20,659 bases of DNA from DASXTS01 sp036505275 (lineage in GTDB: Bacteria > Actinomycetota > Actinomycetes > Mycobacteriales > Pseudonocardiaceae), in the NCBI GenBank assembly GCA_036505275.1, contig DASXTS010000530.1:1-20659 (forward strand), written 5' to 3'. The position numbers and the translations under genes are program-made. The notes beneath the pieces were generated by a model. It had not been told where the DNA came from, searched no databases, and worked only from the letters and a program-made list of their open reading frames with translations. Below, in pieces: positions 1 to 5,589 of the stretch (positions are counted from its first letter, which is position 1; each line of letters begins with the position of its first letter).

Positions 1-1
1 C

Positions 2-298
2 TACACCGTCTCCACGGCGCAACGGCGGGCGCTGATCGTGCGGGATGATGGCTGCGCGTTCCCTGGCTGCACTCGTCCGCACCGGTGGTGCCATGGGCAC
101 CATGTGCGCCACTGGGCCGATGGTGGGCCGACCGACCTGAATAATCTGGTCCTACTCTGCGGCTTCCACCACAGGCTGATCCACCATTCGGAGTGGGAGT
201 GCGCCATCGTCAATGGACGATCGGAGTTCTACCCGCCGGCGTATATTGATCCATTACGAAGACCACGACAAAATATGGTGCACCGATGCGCGGCCTGA
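2..298 (+). CDS. HNH endonuclease, 3' end only (DUF222-type family)
   Basis: This is the C-terminal part (98 codons) of a gene whose start lies before the window; the frame is open from base 2 to a TGA at 296-298. Visible are a CxxxxC pair (CAFPGC), a His-rich segment (CHGHHVRHWADGG), the block TDLNNLVLLCGFHHRLIHH and a trailing WECAI. This is the HNH nuclease motif with zinc-binding cysteines as found at the end of DUF222/HNH proteins, which are multicopy in actinobacteria (the mycobacterial 13E12 repeat family). Family knowledge suggests a metal-dependent DNA nuclease of uncertain biological role, often linked to repeats and mobile DNA. The N-terminal DUF222 half cannot be seen, so that part of the call is inference from the HNH block. 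Confidence 0.85.
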   Translation, partial: YTVSTAQRRALIVRDDGCAFPGCTRPHRWCHGHHVRHWADGGPTDLNNLVLLCGFHHRLIHHSEWECAIVNGRSEFYPPAYIDPLRRPRQNMVHRCAA

Positions 299-325
299 TC
301 ACACCACAGGACCGCGGGAATCCGA

Positions 326-369
326 CCGGTCCCGAATCACGCTCGCCCAGATCCGTGCTTCGGGACCGG
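326..369. repeat. Long hairpin just after the HNH gene
   Basis: CCGGTCCCGAA (326-336) is exactly complementary to TTCGGGACCGG (359-369), an 11-bp stem. After a single T/C mismatch (337/358) the stem continues with CACG (338-341) and CGTG (354-357), closing a 12-base loop. It lies 28 bases after the HNH stop codon and could be its transcription terminator, although no T-run follows. Alternatively it is the first domain of the structured element that continues to about 622. Confidence 0.6.
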
Positions 370-487
370 CCCTTGAACGCCCTTGACCGACCTTGCGCAG
401 CCGCGTAATGGACCCGTCGGCGTTCCGCACCAGACCCGAACCATACCCGCTGTGCGGACCGCCGTTGTGGGCGCCGCGGGACCGCGG

Positions 488-509
488 GGGCAGGCCGTCC
501 GGCCTGCCC
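488..509. repeat. Perfect inverted repeat, 10-bp arms
   Basis: GGGCAGGCCG (488-497) and CGGCCTGCCC (500-509) are exact complements separated by TC. It is preceded directly by CCGCGG-GA-CCGCGG (474-487). There is no T-tract, so a classical terminator is not obvious. It may form a cruciform in DNA or a stem in RNA. Confidence 0.6.
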
Positions 510-540
510 GCAAGGGCCTGCCAAATCAGGGGCCGCAGAG

Positions 541-613
541 TCTCGCAGCTCAAGGGTTGCCCGGCAGGGCAATCGCCGAAGGCGACGCCGACAGGCGCCC
601 TTGAACTGCGAGG
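541..613. ncRNA. Candidate four-way-junction structured RNA or DNA cruciform
   Basis: An outer stem of 15 positions joins CTCGCAGCTCAAGGG (542-556) to CCCTTGAACTGCGAG (598-612), with one C/A mismatch (549/605) and an extra T-G wobble at 541/613. Inside, with no unpaired bases between them, are three perfect hairpins: TTGCCC-GGCA-GGGCAA (557-572), TCGCC-GAA-GGCGA (573-585) and CGCC-GACA-GGCG (586-597). The arrangement is a closed cloverleaf of about 71 nt. It is not a tRNA: there is no 7-bp acceptor stem, anticodon loop or T-loop. Transcription and strand are unknown. It could be a structured RNA, a palindromic repeat element, or a recombination or protein-binding site. Confidence 0.35.
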
Positions 614-720
614 GGCGGCCCCGCACAATCCCGCGGCGCCCGTCACTACGAGCAGGACCGTGGAGATCCCGTTGCGCTGCATGCGGCTCGAGGCGCCGAT
701 GGCTTGATCTCCGGTGGGGG

Positions 721-754
721 TTGACGGCCGCAGAAGATCGGCGTTCGCTATGGT
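721..754 (+). promoter_or_regulatory. Possible promoter for the 77-aa gene and frd operon
   Basis: TTGACG (721-726) matches a -35 box and TATGGT (749-754) a -10 box, but the 22-base spacer is longer than normal. An alternative hexamer, CGCTAT (746-751), gives a spacer of 19. It is the only recognisable promoter-like pair upstream of the operon, about 40 to 70 bases before the start at 793. Confidence 0.3.
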
Positions 755-766
755 CCGACGTTTCTT

Positions 767-790
767 CCCCTAGGCCTCCGGGAGGTGGGG
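767..790 (+). promoter_or_regulatory. Leader hairpin that can hide the ribosome binding site
   Basis: The ribosome binding site GGAGG (781-785) lies 7 bases before the GTG at 793. It can pair with CCTC (775-778) across a CGG loop, and CCCC (767-770) can then pair with GGGG (787-790). The stem would cover the ribosome binding site of the first gene. This might be translational control or chance in GC-rich DNA. Confidence 0.3.
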
Positions 791-792
791 TC

Positions 793-1026
793 GTGAGCGG
801 CACTAGCGTCCCGTTCAGCAAGGAACGAGCGCCGTGCGGGAAGACCGTGGGCGGCAGCCGTCATCAGGAGTCCGACGACGACGGTCTGTCGTACAACGAC
901 GTGTCCTACTCGTGCGGCTGCCGCCACATGTCGCACCAGTACCACGACGGCACGGTGCGCACCAGGATCGTTCGGCATGACGGCCGCGTGCTGCTGAACG
1001 AGTCGTCCGCAGAGCACGGTGAATGA
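793..1026 (+). CDS. Small Cys/His-containing protein upstream of frdA
   Basis: A 77-residue protein from GTG at 793, chosen because GGAGG at 781-785 gives a 7-base spacing. It ends in TGA 8 bases before the frdA ATG at 1034 and so is probably the first gene of the frd operon. Composition is unlike the neighbouring shadow frames: hydrophilic, with Cys15, a CGC pair at 41-43, and histidines at 24, 45, 48, 51, 62 and 75. The segment YNDVSYSCGCRH followed by GTVRTRIVRHDGRVL reads as a short beta-rich domain. No signal peptide or membrane segment is visible. I recognise no named family; the Cys/His set could bind metal, and the location suggests a role tied to fumarate reductase or redox state. 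Both points are inference. Confidence 0.6.
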   Translation: MSGTSVPFSKERAPCGKTVGGSRHQESDDDGLSYNDVSYSCGCRHMSHQYHDGTVRTRIVRHDGRVLLNESSAEHGE

Positions 1027-1033
1027 GCGCGGG

Positions 1034-2785
1034 ATGGCCTCATATGACGTCGTAATCGTGGGGGGTGGCGGGGCCGGGCTGCGGGCGGCCATCGCAATCG
1101 CGGAAAGCCACCCCACCCTGCACATCGCGATCGTGTCCAAGGTCTACCCGATGCGCAGCCACACGGTCTCGGCCGAGGGCGGCGCCGCGGGGGTGATCGC
1201 GGCCGACGACACCCTGGACGAGCACGCCTACGACACGATCTCGGGCAGCGACTGGCTGGCCGACCAGGACGCGGTCGAGGCGTTCATCGCCGAGGCGCCG
1301 AAGGAGCTGCTGCAGCTCGAGCACTGGGGCTGCCCGTGGAGCCGCACCTCGGATGGCCACGTCGCGGTCCGCCCGTTCGGTGGCATGAAGAAGAAACGCA
1401 CCTGGTTCGCGGCCGACAAGACCGGGTTCCACCTGCTGCACACGCTGTTCCAGACGTCGCTGCAGTACGGCATGATCGCCCGCTTCGACGAGTGGTACGT
1501 GACCACCCTGCTGGTCGACGACAACCGGGTGCACGGCGTGGTGGCCATCGAGCTGGCCACCGGGCAGGTCGAGGCGATCACCGCGCCGACCGTCATCCTC
1601 TGCACCGGCGGCTGCGGCAAGGTCTTCCCGTACACCACCAATGCCGCGATCAAGACCGGCGACGGGATGGCGCTGGCCTACCGGGCCGGGGCCGCCCTCA
1701 AGGACATGGAGTTCGTGCAGTACCACCCCACCGGGCTGCCGTTCACCGGCATCCTGATCACCGAGGCAACCCGGGCCGAAGGCGGCTACCTGCTGAACAA
1801 GGACGGCTACCGCTACCTGCAGGACTACAACCTCGGCAAACCGGAGCCGACCCCGGTGATGCGCAGTATGGAACTCGGGCCGCGCGATCGCCTGTCCCAG
1901 GCGTTCGTGCACGAGCAGGCCAAAGGCCGCACCATCGACACCCCGTTCGGCGCGGTGGTGCACCTGGACCTGCGGCATCTGGGCGCCGAGGTGATCGAGG
2001 CCCGGCTGCCGATGGTCCGCGAGCTGTGCCTGAAGTACGAGCGGATCGACCCGGTTACCGAACTGATCCCGGTGCGCCCAGTGGTGCACTACATGATGGG
2101 CGGGGTGCACACCGACATCAACGGCGCCACCGATGTCGAGGGCTTGTTCGCCGCCGGCGAGGTCGCCTGCGTCAGCATCAACGGCGCCAACCGGTTGGGC
2201 TCCAACTCGCTGCCCGAGCTGCTGGTGTTCGGCCGCCGTGCCGGCCTCGCGGCCGCTGACCTGGCGGCCCGCACGCTCAGCGCGACCACCGAACCGAGCG
2301 CCGGCATCAAGGCCCAGATTGCCGACGAGTTTCGCCGGTTGGAGCGGGAGGTGGCGGCGCGGAACGGCAGTGGCGGCGAGCGCATCGCCGACCTGCGCAC
2401 CGAGATGCAGCAGACCATGGAGGGCAGCGCCGGGATCTACCGCGACCGCGAGTCGCTGGCGAAGGGCGCCGACAAGCTGCGAGAGCTGCAGGAGCGGGCA
2501 ACCAAGGCGACCATCGACGACCACAGCCGGACGTTCAACACCGAGCTGATCGCCTCACTCGAGCTGCGTTTCATGCTCGACATCGCCGAAACCATGATCG
2601 CCTGCGCGCTCCGGCGCGAGGAGTCGAGGGGCGCCCACCAGCGCACCGACTTCCCAAATCGGGACGACGACCGTTTCCTGGCCCACTCCGTGGTACGCCG
2701 CCGGGACGACGGCTCCCCCACCGTTGACTACCTGCCCGTCACGATCACCCGCTGGCCACCGGCCGAACGCATCTACGGGAGGTAA
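1034..2785 (+). CDS. frdA: Fumarate reductase flavoprotein subunit
   Basis: A 583-residue catalytic subunit of quinol:fumarate reductase, which reduces fumarate to succinate on the cytoplasmic side of the membrane. Seen: the FAD-binding VVIVGGGGAG at 6-15; RSHTVSAEGG at 41-50, whose His43 is the expected covalent FAD attachment site; HPTG at 231-234; ELGPRD with Arg284, the position of the catalytic proton-shuttle arginine in this family; and RPVVHYMMGG at 348-357. The length matches mycobacterial FrdA. ATG 1034 was preferred over GTG 1019 because MASYDVVIVGGG matches the usual N-terminus and GTG 1019 overlaps the preceding gene. Followed after 8 bases by frdB. SdhA of succinate dehydrogenase is the alternative, but the separate FrdC- and FrdD-like anchors favour Frd. 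Confidence 0.93.
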   Translation: MASYDVVIVGGGGAGLRAAIAIAESHPTLHIAIVSKVYPMRSHTVSAEGGAAGVIAADDTLDEHAYDTISGSDWLADQDAVEAFIAEAPKELLQLEHWGCPWSRTSDGHVAVRPFGGMKKKRTWFAADKTGFHLLHTLFQTSLQYGMIARFDEWYVTTLLVDDNRVHGVVAIELATGQVEAITAPTVILCTGGCGKVFPYTTNAAIKTGDGMALAYRAGAALKDMEFVQYHPTGLPFTGILITEATRAEGGYLLNKDGYRYLQDYNLGKPEPTPVMRSMELGPRDRLSQAFVHEQAKGRTIDTPFGAVVHLDLRHLGAEVIEARLPMVRELCLKYERIDPVTELIPVRPVVHYMMGGVHTDINGATDVEGLFAAGEVACVSINGANRLGSNSLPELLVFGRRAGLAAADLAARTLSATTEPSAGIKAQIADEFRRLEREVAARNGSGGERIADLRTEMQQTMEGSAGIYRDRESLAKGADKLRELQERATKATIDDHSRTFNTELIASLELRFMLDIAETMIACALRREESRGAHQRTDFPNRDDDRFLAHSVVRRRDDGSPTVDYLPVTITRWPPAERIYGR

Positions 2786-2793
2786 GGCAAGCA

Positions 2794-3537
2794 ATGCCGG
2801 ACACCATCACACTGCAGGTTGCCCGGTACCGGCCGGACATCGAGCGGGAGCCGACGCTGCAGGATTACGTCGTACCGCTGCGCAAGGAATGGGCGGTCCT
2901 CGACGGCCTGAACTACATCAAGGACCAGTTGGACGGCACGCTGTCCTTCCGCTGGTCCTGCCGGATGGGCATCTGTGGCAGCTGCGGAATGAGCGTCAAC
3001 GGCGACCCGAAGCTGACCTGCGCGACCTTCCTCGACGACTACGCCCCCGGGCCGGTGCGCGTGGAGCCACTGGCCAACTTCCCGATCGTCCGCGACCTCG
3101 TCGTGGAGATCAACGACTTCATGCTCAAGCTGCGCCGGGTCAAGCCGTGGCTGATGCGGGACCAGCACAAACCCCTGGACGAGGGTGAGTACCTGCAGAC
3201 GCCGGAGGAGCTGGACGACTACAAGAAGTACAGCCTGTGCATCAACTGCATGCTCTGCTACTCCGCATGCCCCATCTACGGTCTGGAGCCCGAATTCCTG
3301 GGTCCGGCCGCGATCGCGCTCGCTCAGCGGTACAACCTCGACTCCCGCGACGAGGGCGCGCATCAGCGGCTCGACGTGCTCTCCACCGACGAGGGTGTCT
3401 GGGCGTGCACCTACGTCGGGGAGTGCACGGTTGCCTGCCCCAAGGGCGTGGACCCGGCCGGTGCCATCCAGCGTTACAAGCTCATCGCGGCGAAGGAGTC
3501 GATGCTGGACCTGCTGTGGCCGCGAGGGGCGCGATGA
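2794..3537 (+). CDS. frdB: Fumarate reductase iron-sulfur subunit
   Basis: A 247-residue electron-transfer subunit that carries electrons from the membrane quinol site to the FAD of FrdA. Seen: the plant-type [2Fe-2S] motif with Cys56, Cys61, Cys64 and Cys76, then a ferredoxin-like half with Cys149, Cys152, Cys155 and Cys159 and a second set Cys205, Cys211 and Cys215. These are the usual ligands of the [4Fe-4S] and [3Fe-4S] clusters. GGGAGG at 2777-2782, overlapping the frdA stop, serves as ribosome binding site for ATG 2794. frdC begins 10 bases after the stop. Nothing appears missing or truncated. Confidence 0.93.
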   Translation: MPDTITLQVARYRPDIEREPTLQDYVVPLRKEWAVLDGLNYIKDQLDGTLSFRWSCRMGICGSCGMSVNGDPKLTCATFLDDYAPGPVRVEPLANFPIVRDLVVEINDFMLKLRRVKPWLMRDQHKPLDEGEYLQTPEELDDYKKYSLCINCMLCYSACPIYGLEPEFLGPAAIALAQRYNLDSRDEGAHQRLDVLSTDEGVWACTYVGECTVACPKGVDPAGAIQRYKLIAAKESMLDLLWPRGAR

Positions 3538-3547
3538 GGGGGACGCG

Positions 3548-3982
3548 ATGAGCTCCGTGGACGACCTCGCACCGCTGTACCGGCGGCCGGTGTCAGTGTT
3601 CTGGTGGGCGCGCCGCCGGTCCTACCTGCTGTTCGTGCTGCGGGAGCTGAGCAGCGTGGCGGTGGCGTGGACGGTGGTGTACCTGCTGCTGATGGCCAAC
3701 GCCGTGTTCTCCGGCGCCGCCGCCTACCAGCGTTTCCTCGACTGGAGCGGCCGCCCGTGGCTCATCCTGATCAACGTCGTGGCGCTGCTGTTCCTCCTGC
3801 TGCACGCCGTCACCTGGTTCAACCTGGCCCCGCAGGCCATCGTCGTCCGGTTGAAGGGCCGCCGGGTGCCGCCGCGGCTGCGGGGCCGGCTGGTGCCGCC
3901 GCGGCTCGTCGCCGCCGCGCACTTCTCGGCCTGGCTGGTGGCCTCCGCGCTGGTGGCCTGGATCTTGCTGGGGGTGGGCTGA
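3548..3982 (+). CDS. frdC: Fumarate reductase membrane anchor subunit C
   Basis: A 144-residue hydrophobic subunit that, with FrdD, anchors the FrdAB dimer and forms the quinol site. Three membrane helices are visible, about residues 29-52, 71-92 and 121-142. The opening RRPVSVFWWARRRSYLLF and the block YQRFLDWSGRP match mycobacterial FrdC. The start at ATG 3548 follows a GAGGGGG stretch at suitable distance. The loop between helices 2 and 3 holds a 9-residue duplication (VPPRLRGR followed by VPPRL), from a 15-bp direct repeat. The last base of its TGA is the first base of the frdD ATG, so the two subunits are translationally coupled. Confidence 0.9.
   Translation: MSSVDDLAPLYRRPVSVFWWARRRSYLLFVLRELSSVAVAWTVVYLLLMANAVFSGAAAYQRFLDWSGRPWLILINVVALLFLLLHAVTWFNLAPQAIVVRLKGRRVPPRLRGRLVPPRLVAAAHFSAWLVASALVAWILLGVG
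3865..3906 (+). repeat. 15-bp direct repeat, in-frame duplication in frdC
   Basis: GGTGCCGCCGCGGCT occurs at 3865-3879 and again at 3892-3906, 27 bp apart, so exactly 9 codons are duplicated. The duplicated residues lie in the loop between membrane helices 2 and 3 and add arginines. Slippage or duplication within frdC is the simplest explanation. Confidence 0.7.
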
Positions 3983-4335
3983 TGCATCGCCGCCGATCGA
4001 CGGCCGAGCCGGTGGCGTGGCTGCTATTCAGCAGCGGCGGGATGGTTTCGGCGCTGCTCTTGCCGGTGCTGCTGCTGCTGTTCGGCGTGCTGTTCCCACT
4101 CGGCCTGGTGTCGCCACCGGACCACGGCCATCTGCTGGCCGTGCTGAGCCATCCGATCACCCGGCTGGTGCTGTTCGGGCTGTTGGTGCTGTCGTTGTTC
4201 CACTGGGCGCACCGGTTCCGCTACACCCTCTTCGAGGGCCTGCAGCTGAGGCGGCTGGACACCCTGATCACCACGCTGTGCTACGGCGGCGCCATTGTGG
4301 GATCGGTCATCGCCGCGCGCGTCCTGCTGTCCTGA
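3982..4335 (+). CDS. frdD: Fumarate reductase membrane anchor subunit D
   Basis: A 117-residue second membrane anchor of quinol:fumarate reductase. Hydrophobic segments are at about 12-43, 61-75 and 95-115. PPDHGHLLA (45-53), HPITRLVLF and the His-rich LFHWAHRFRYTLFEGLQL (72-89) match the mycobacterial FrdD pattern; His75 and His78 lie near the expected quinol side. The ATG overlaps the frdC stop by one base. It is the last gene of the operon; a hairpin overlaps its stop codon. No heme-ligand pattern of the SdhCD type was recognised, in keeping with a heme-free FrdCD pair, but this is inference. Confidence 0.9.
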   Translation: MHRRRSTAEPVAWLLFSSGGMVSALLLPVLLLLFGVLFPLGLVSPPDHGHLLAVLSHPITRLVLFGLLVLSLFHWAHRFRYTLFEGLQLRRLDTLITTLCYGGAIVGSVIAARVLLS

Positions 4336-4352
4336 CGCGCGTGGCCGTCAGG
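4331..4352 (+). terminator. Hairpin at the end of the frd operon
   Basis: CCTGACG (4331-4337) and CGTCAGG (4346-4352) form a perfect 7-bp stem with an 8-base loop, with the frdD TGA inside the first arm. No T-run follows, as is common in GC-rich actinobacteria. It lies in the short gap between two convergent genes. Nothing else is evident in 4353-4408. Confidence 0.4.
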
Positions 4353-4408
4353 CACCGACCTCGCCGCGGCCATGGACGAGATTGTGCGCTCGACGCAAAC
4401 CCGCAGAT

Positions 4409-5029
4409 TCAGGGCCGCAGCGGCGCGTGCTCCCGCACCCCGCGATCCACCACGAGCCGGCCGACCAGGTGGATCGGGAAACGGCCGGAGCGGACCACCT
4501 CGCGGTGCACGGCGGCGTCGGGGAACAGCTCACGGGCGGTGGTTTCCGCGGTGCGCAGCGCGATCCGCGCGTCGTAGATCCAGATGCGGCCGTCGGGTCG
4601 GACCACCCGGCGCAGCTCGCGAAGGCTCGCCGGCAGGTCCGGCCAGTGGTGCTGGCTCATCGTGGAGACGACGAGGTCAATGGAGTCGTCCGGGTATGGC
4701 AGGGCGGCGACATCGCCGACGACGTAGGCCACCCGGTCGGCGACGGGTGAGCCGGCGGCGAGGGTCCGGGCGGTGGCGATCATCTCGGCGGACAGGTCGA
4801 TGCCTTCGACGGACAGCTGTGGGCAGCCTTCGGCGATGAGCTGCGGCACCCGGCCGGGCCCGGTGCCCACGTCGAGGACACGGGAACCGGCCGGCAGGTC
4901 GAGGGCGGCGACGTCGGCCGCGACCCGGCGGTGCAGCCGGCCGGCGATCCAGCGGGTGAGCCGGTCGTACCGTTCCGGCCTGTTGAACGGCCAGAACATG
5001 TGGGTGCCGGTGCGGTGAAGGGAGTGCAC
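4409..5029 (-). CDS. Class I SAM-dependent methyltransferase
   Basis: A 206-residue Rossmann-fold methyltransferase of the UbiE/Methyltransf_11 type. From GTG 5029: motif I VLDVGTGPGR at 51-60 binds SAM, the acidic residue after motif II lies in GIDLS at 77-80, GDVAALPYPDDSIDLV at 105-120 is motifs III/IV, and RVVRPDGRIWIYD at 141-153 follows. GTG 5029 was chosen because GGAGG (5042-5038) sits 8 bases upstream. ATG 4999 (MFWPFNRPERYD) is an alternative without a good ribosome site. The substrate is unknown. It is transcribed away from the MarR gene, across two palindromes that look like the regulator's operators, so it is likely repressed by that regulator and induced by a small molecule it may modify. 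Confidence 0.85.
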   Translation of the reverse strand: MHSLHRTGTHMFWPFNRPERYDRLTRWIAGRLHRRVAADVAALDLPAGSRVLDVGTGPGRVPQLIAEGCPQLSVEGIDLSAEMIATARTLAAGSPVADRVAYVVGDVAALPYPDDSIDLVVSTMSQHHWPDLPASLRELRRVVRPDGRIWIYDARIALRTAETTARELFPDAAVHREVVRSGRFPIHLVGRLVVDRGVREHAPLRP

Positions 5030-5047
5030 GGGCGGAACCTCCGCAAC

Positions 5048-5064
5048 AGTTGTATCCTGCAACT
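5048..5064. promoter_or_regulatory. Operator 1, imperfect 17-bp palindrome
   Basis: AGTTGTA-TCC-TGCAACT: 7-bp arms with one mismatch. It is the same 17-bp design as operator 2 at 5090-5106, with centres 42 bp apart, close to four helical turns. On the minus strand it lies between the predicted transcription start and the ribosome binding site of the methyltransferase gene, a position where a bound repressor would block transcription. Confidence 0.6.
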
Positions 5065-5074
5065 CAGGTTTCCG

Positions 5075-5104
5075 AGTGTAGGGCACAACAGTTGTACAGT
5101 ACAA
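5075..5104 (-). promoter_or_regulatory. Predicted promoter of the methyltransferase gene
   Basis: Read on the minus strand, TTGTAC (5104-5099) as -35, an 18-base spacer, and TACACT (5080-5075) as -10. Transcription would start near 5068, just before operator 1. The -35 lies wholly inside operator 2. This fits a MarR-type repressor occluding the promoter. Confidence 0.5.
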
Positions 5105-5106
5105 CT
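5090..5106. promoter_or_regulatory. Operator 2, perfect 17-bp palindrome
   Basis: AGTTGTAC-A-GTACAACT is perfectly symmetric, with 8-bp arms around a single central base, as expected for a dimeric winged-helix protein. It ends 9 bases before the regulator's GTG at 5116. It also covers TACAGT (5095-5100), a possible -10 of the regulator's own promoter, suggesting autoregulation. Confidence 0.65.
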
Positions 5107-5115
5107 TCGCGTTCG

Positions 5116-5559
5116 GTGTTTCCGGACGACGACCTGCGCCGGTTGCTGCGCCGATTGGTCCGGCTCAGTGGGCTGCTGGAACCGCACGACCACGCGGGCG
5201 TCCGCGCCACGGCGTCGGAGGTGTTCGCGCTCGGCGAGCTGGTCGAGGCCGGCACGCTGTCCCAGCAGGAGCTGGCCGAGCGGCTCGGCCTGGAGAAGAG
5301 CACGGTGAGCCGGCTGGTGGCCGGCATGGTGGCGCGGGGCTGGCTATCACGGGCGCGGGACCCGGCGAACAGGCGGATCTACCGGCTGAGCCTGACCGGC
5401 GACGGGGAGGCCGCCGCGCGCCGGGTCGGCGAGTACTTCCACGCCAGGCACGCCGAGCTGCTCGGCGCGCTGACGCCGGCCGAGCGGCGGGGGTTGATGC
5501 TGGGGCTGGCCGGGCTGGCCAGGGCTACCGGGGAGATCCGGGAGCGCGGGGCGGGCTGA
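5116..5559 (+). CDS. MarR-family transcriptional regulator
   Basis: A 147-residue winged helix-turn-helix regulator. A helical dimerisation start (DDLRRLLRRLVRLSGLL, 5-21) is followed by the DNA-binding part: LSQQELAERLGLEKSTVSRLV at about 48-68 and a wing with DPANRRIYRLSLTGDGEAA at 82-100, a standard MarR wing with the conserved D and R. The C-terminal helix completes the dimer. GTG 5116 was chosen because it lies just after operator 2; in-frame TTG codons at 5050 and 5092 fall inside the palindromes. No clear ribosome site precedes it, so the mRNA may be almost leaderless. It probably represses the divergent methyltransferase gene and itself; the ligand is unknown. An SDR gene follows after 30 bases, possibly in the same transcript. 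Confidence 0.88.
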   Translation: MFPDDDLRRLLRRLVRLSGLLEPHDHAGVRATASEVFALGELVEAGTLSQQELAERLGLEKSTVSRLVAGMVARGWLSRARDPANRRIYRLSLTGDGEAAARRVGEYFHARHAELLGALTPAERRGLMLGLAGLARATGEIRERGAG

Positions 5560-5589
5560 CCCGCCCTGGCTTGCTGCCAGAATGGCGCG

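Larger units (their letters stand above)
299..792. other. Intergenic region rich in inverted repeats, no convincing gene
   Basis: No reading frame here looks like a protein; the open frames translate to Arg/Pro/Ala-rich sequence typical of GC-rich shadows. The stretch 309-622 holds a dense set of inverted repeats, listed separately (326-369, 488-509, 541-613). Smaller ones are CCGCGG-GA-CCGCGG at 474-487 and GGGG-CGG-CCCC at 612-622. GCCCTTG occurs at 369-375, 379-385 and 597-603, and its complement CAAGGGC at 511-517. The direct repeat GGACCGCGGG occurs at 309-318 and 479-488. The last 170 bases look like an ordinary promoter and leader region for the gene at 793. Confidence 0.6.

Noticed and set aside
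541..613. tRNA gene at the cloverleaf
   Set aside because: Size fits but the outer stem has 15 positions, hairpin loops are 3 to 4 bases, and no anticodon or T-loop motif is present.
299..622. HEARO/OMEGA-type guide RNA beside the HNH gene
   Set aside because: Those RNAs accompany IsrB/IscB proteins with RuvC and HNH parts; the nuclease tail here looks like the DUF222/HNH family, and only part of it is visible. The idea is kept only as an analogy.
4409..5104. Methyltransferase start at 5104
   Set aside because: That start would place both operators and the predicted promoter inside the coding sequence; GTG 5029 has a good ribosome site.
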